A DNA stretch of 64,000 nt from NCBI GenBank assembly GCA_025666215.1, contig CP102593.1, forward strand, positions 3,113,001-3,177,000, read 5' to 3'. The notes beneath the pieces are model-generated. The model was not told the origin of the DNA, did no database searches, and worked only from the letters and a program-made list of their open reading frames with translations. How positions within the stretch are numbered: the first letter of the stretch is position 1; each line of letters starts with the position of its first letter. Both the position numbers and the translations under genes were made by a program. Positions 63,741 to 64,000 of the stretch are shown piece after piece. Source of the stretch: Xanthomonas campestris pv. phormiicola (GTDB lineage: Bacteria; Pseudomonadota; Gammaproteobacteria; Xanthomonadales; Xanthomonadaceae).

Positions 63741-64000
63741 CCGTTGCCTTCGATTTTTTTCGCATTCTTGTCCGCGACCGCGGCGCGCTCGTCGGCGCGC
63801 AGGCTCGGCCAGGCCGCATGCAGGTACTGGATGCCGGACAGCAGGGTCAGGATCGAGGCGATGGCCAGGGTCCAGTCGCCGATGTGGAAGATGAACAGTC
63901 CCATCCACACGCTCTCCGGCGGCGAACCGTCGGGCATCACCGAATACAGCAGGCACAGCAGTGCGACCATCTGCGCGGTGGTCTTGACCTTGCCGATCAT
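63737..64000 (-). CDS. pgsA: CDP-diacylglycerol-glycerol-3-phosphate 3-phosphatidyltransferase, C-terminal part
   Basis: Only the last 87 codons are present; the gene continues beyond the window. The tail has the PgsA pattern MIGKVKTTAQMVALLCLLYS (including the conserved GKxKT) and three hydrophobic helices, then a charged C-terminus (KNAKKIEGNG). PgsA makes phosphatidylglycerophosphate in the inner membrane. A tRNA-Gly gene directly downstream is a common arrangement in this group. Confidence 0.85.
   Translation of the reverse strand: MIGKVKTTAQMVALLCLLYSVMPDGSPPESVWMGLFIFHIGDWTLAIASILTLLSGIQYLHAAWPSLRADERAAVADKNAKKIEGNG

Overview
The window is a GC-rich (visibly about two-thirds or more G+C), densely coding chromosomal segment. 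The gene content points to the Xanthomonadaceae, most probably Xanthomonas. The indications are a fructose PTS operon fruB-fruK-fruA with its LacI-type repressor and an OprB porin, REP-like GTGGGAGCGACTTCAGTCGCGACGGG elements, TonB-receptor and peptidase genes, and STY0301-type and RND genes. No integrase, transposase, phage gene or CRISPR array was seen. The genus assignment is inference.

Layout. 1-9.9 kb: tail of an FKBP isomerase, a YhiN-type flavoprotein, a serine hydrolase, a GAF/PAS/GGDEF signalling protein, an acetyltransferase coupled to an FMN-binding glutamate-synthase-like protein, a UDP-sugar dehydrogenase and two small hydrophilic proteins. 10-17.9 kb: the fructose regulon. FruR is divergent from fruBKA, with two FruR-like palindromes between them. 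A 38-codon ORF bridges fruK and fruA through ATGA overlaps, and an OprB porin follows. 17.9-19.1 kb: a repeat-bearing spacer with a 42-bp perfect palindrome, and a secreted cupin protein.

19.4-34.7 kb is the most unusual region. A tightly overlapping same-strand run encodes a response regulator, a histidine kinase, a TolC-like lipoprotein, a DevC/DevA-like ABC exporter and a DevB-like adaptor. It continues through an alpha/beta hydrolase, two small EamA/SMR-type membrane proteins and a DegT-type PLP enzyme. Facing it are a divergent ureohydrolase-like protein, a GNAT-fold protein, an acyl carrier protein with its own ketosynthase, a class III aminotransferase and a HAD-IB phosphatase. The set reads as an ACP-tethered, nitrogen-containing small-molecule or lipid pathway with its own regulated envelope exporter. 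I do not recognise it as a described pathway.

35-47 kb: a lower-GC LysR/oxidoreductase pair lies between imperfect 28-bp direct repeats. Then come a second LysR gene, a TonB-dependent receptor beside a secreted S9 peptidase, tRNA-Leu, and a microaerobic group (hemN, truncated globin, small membrane protein, short CcoG) with two FNR-type boxes. 47.2-63.7 kb: a stretch bounded by two identical tRNA-Gly genes in opposite orientation. It holds tRNA-Cys, a pepsin-like secreted protein, an M28-like peptidase, a GH18-like protein and a frameshifted flavoprotein/SDR/AraC locus. It ends with a TetR-controlled RND efflux system whose repressor gene is flanked on both sides by the same 24-bp operator. 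The window ends inside pgsA.

All coordinates and motifs were read by eye. Family names rest on motif recognition and not on database searches.
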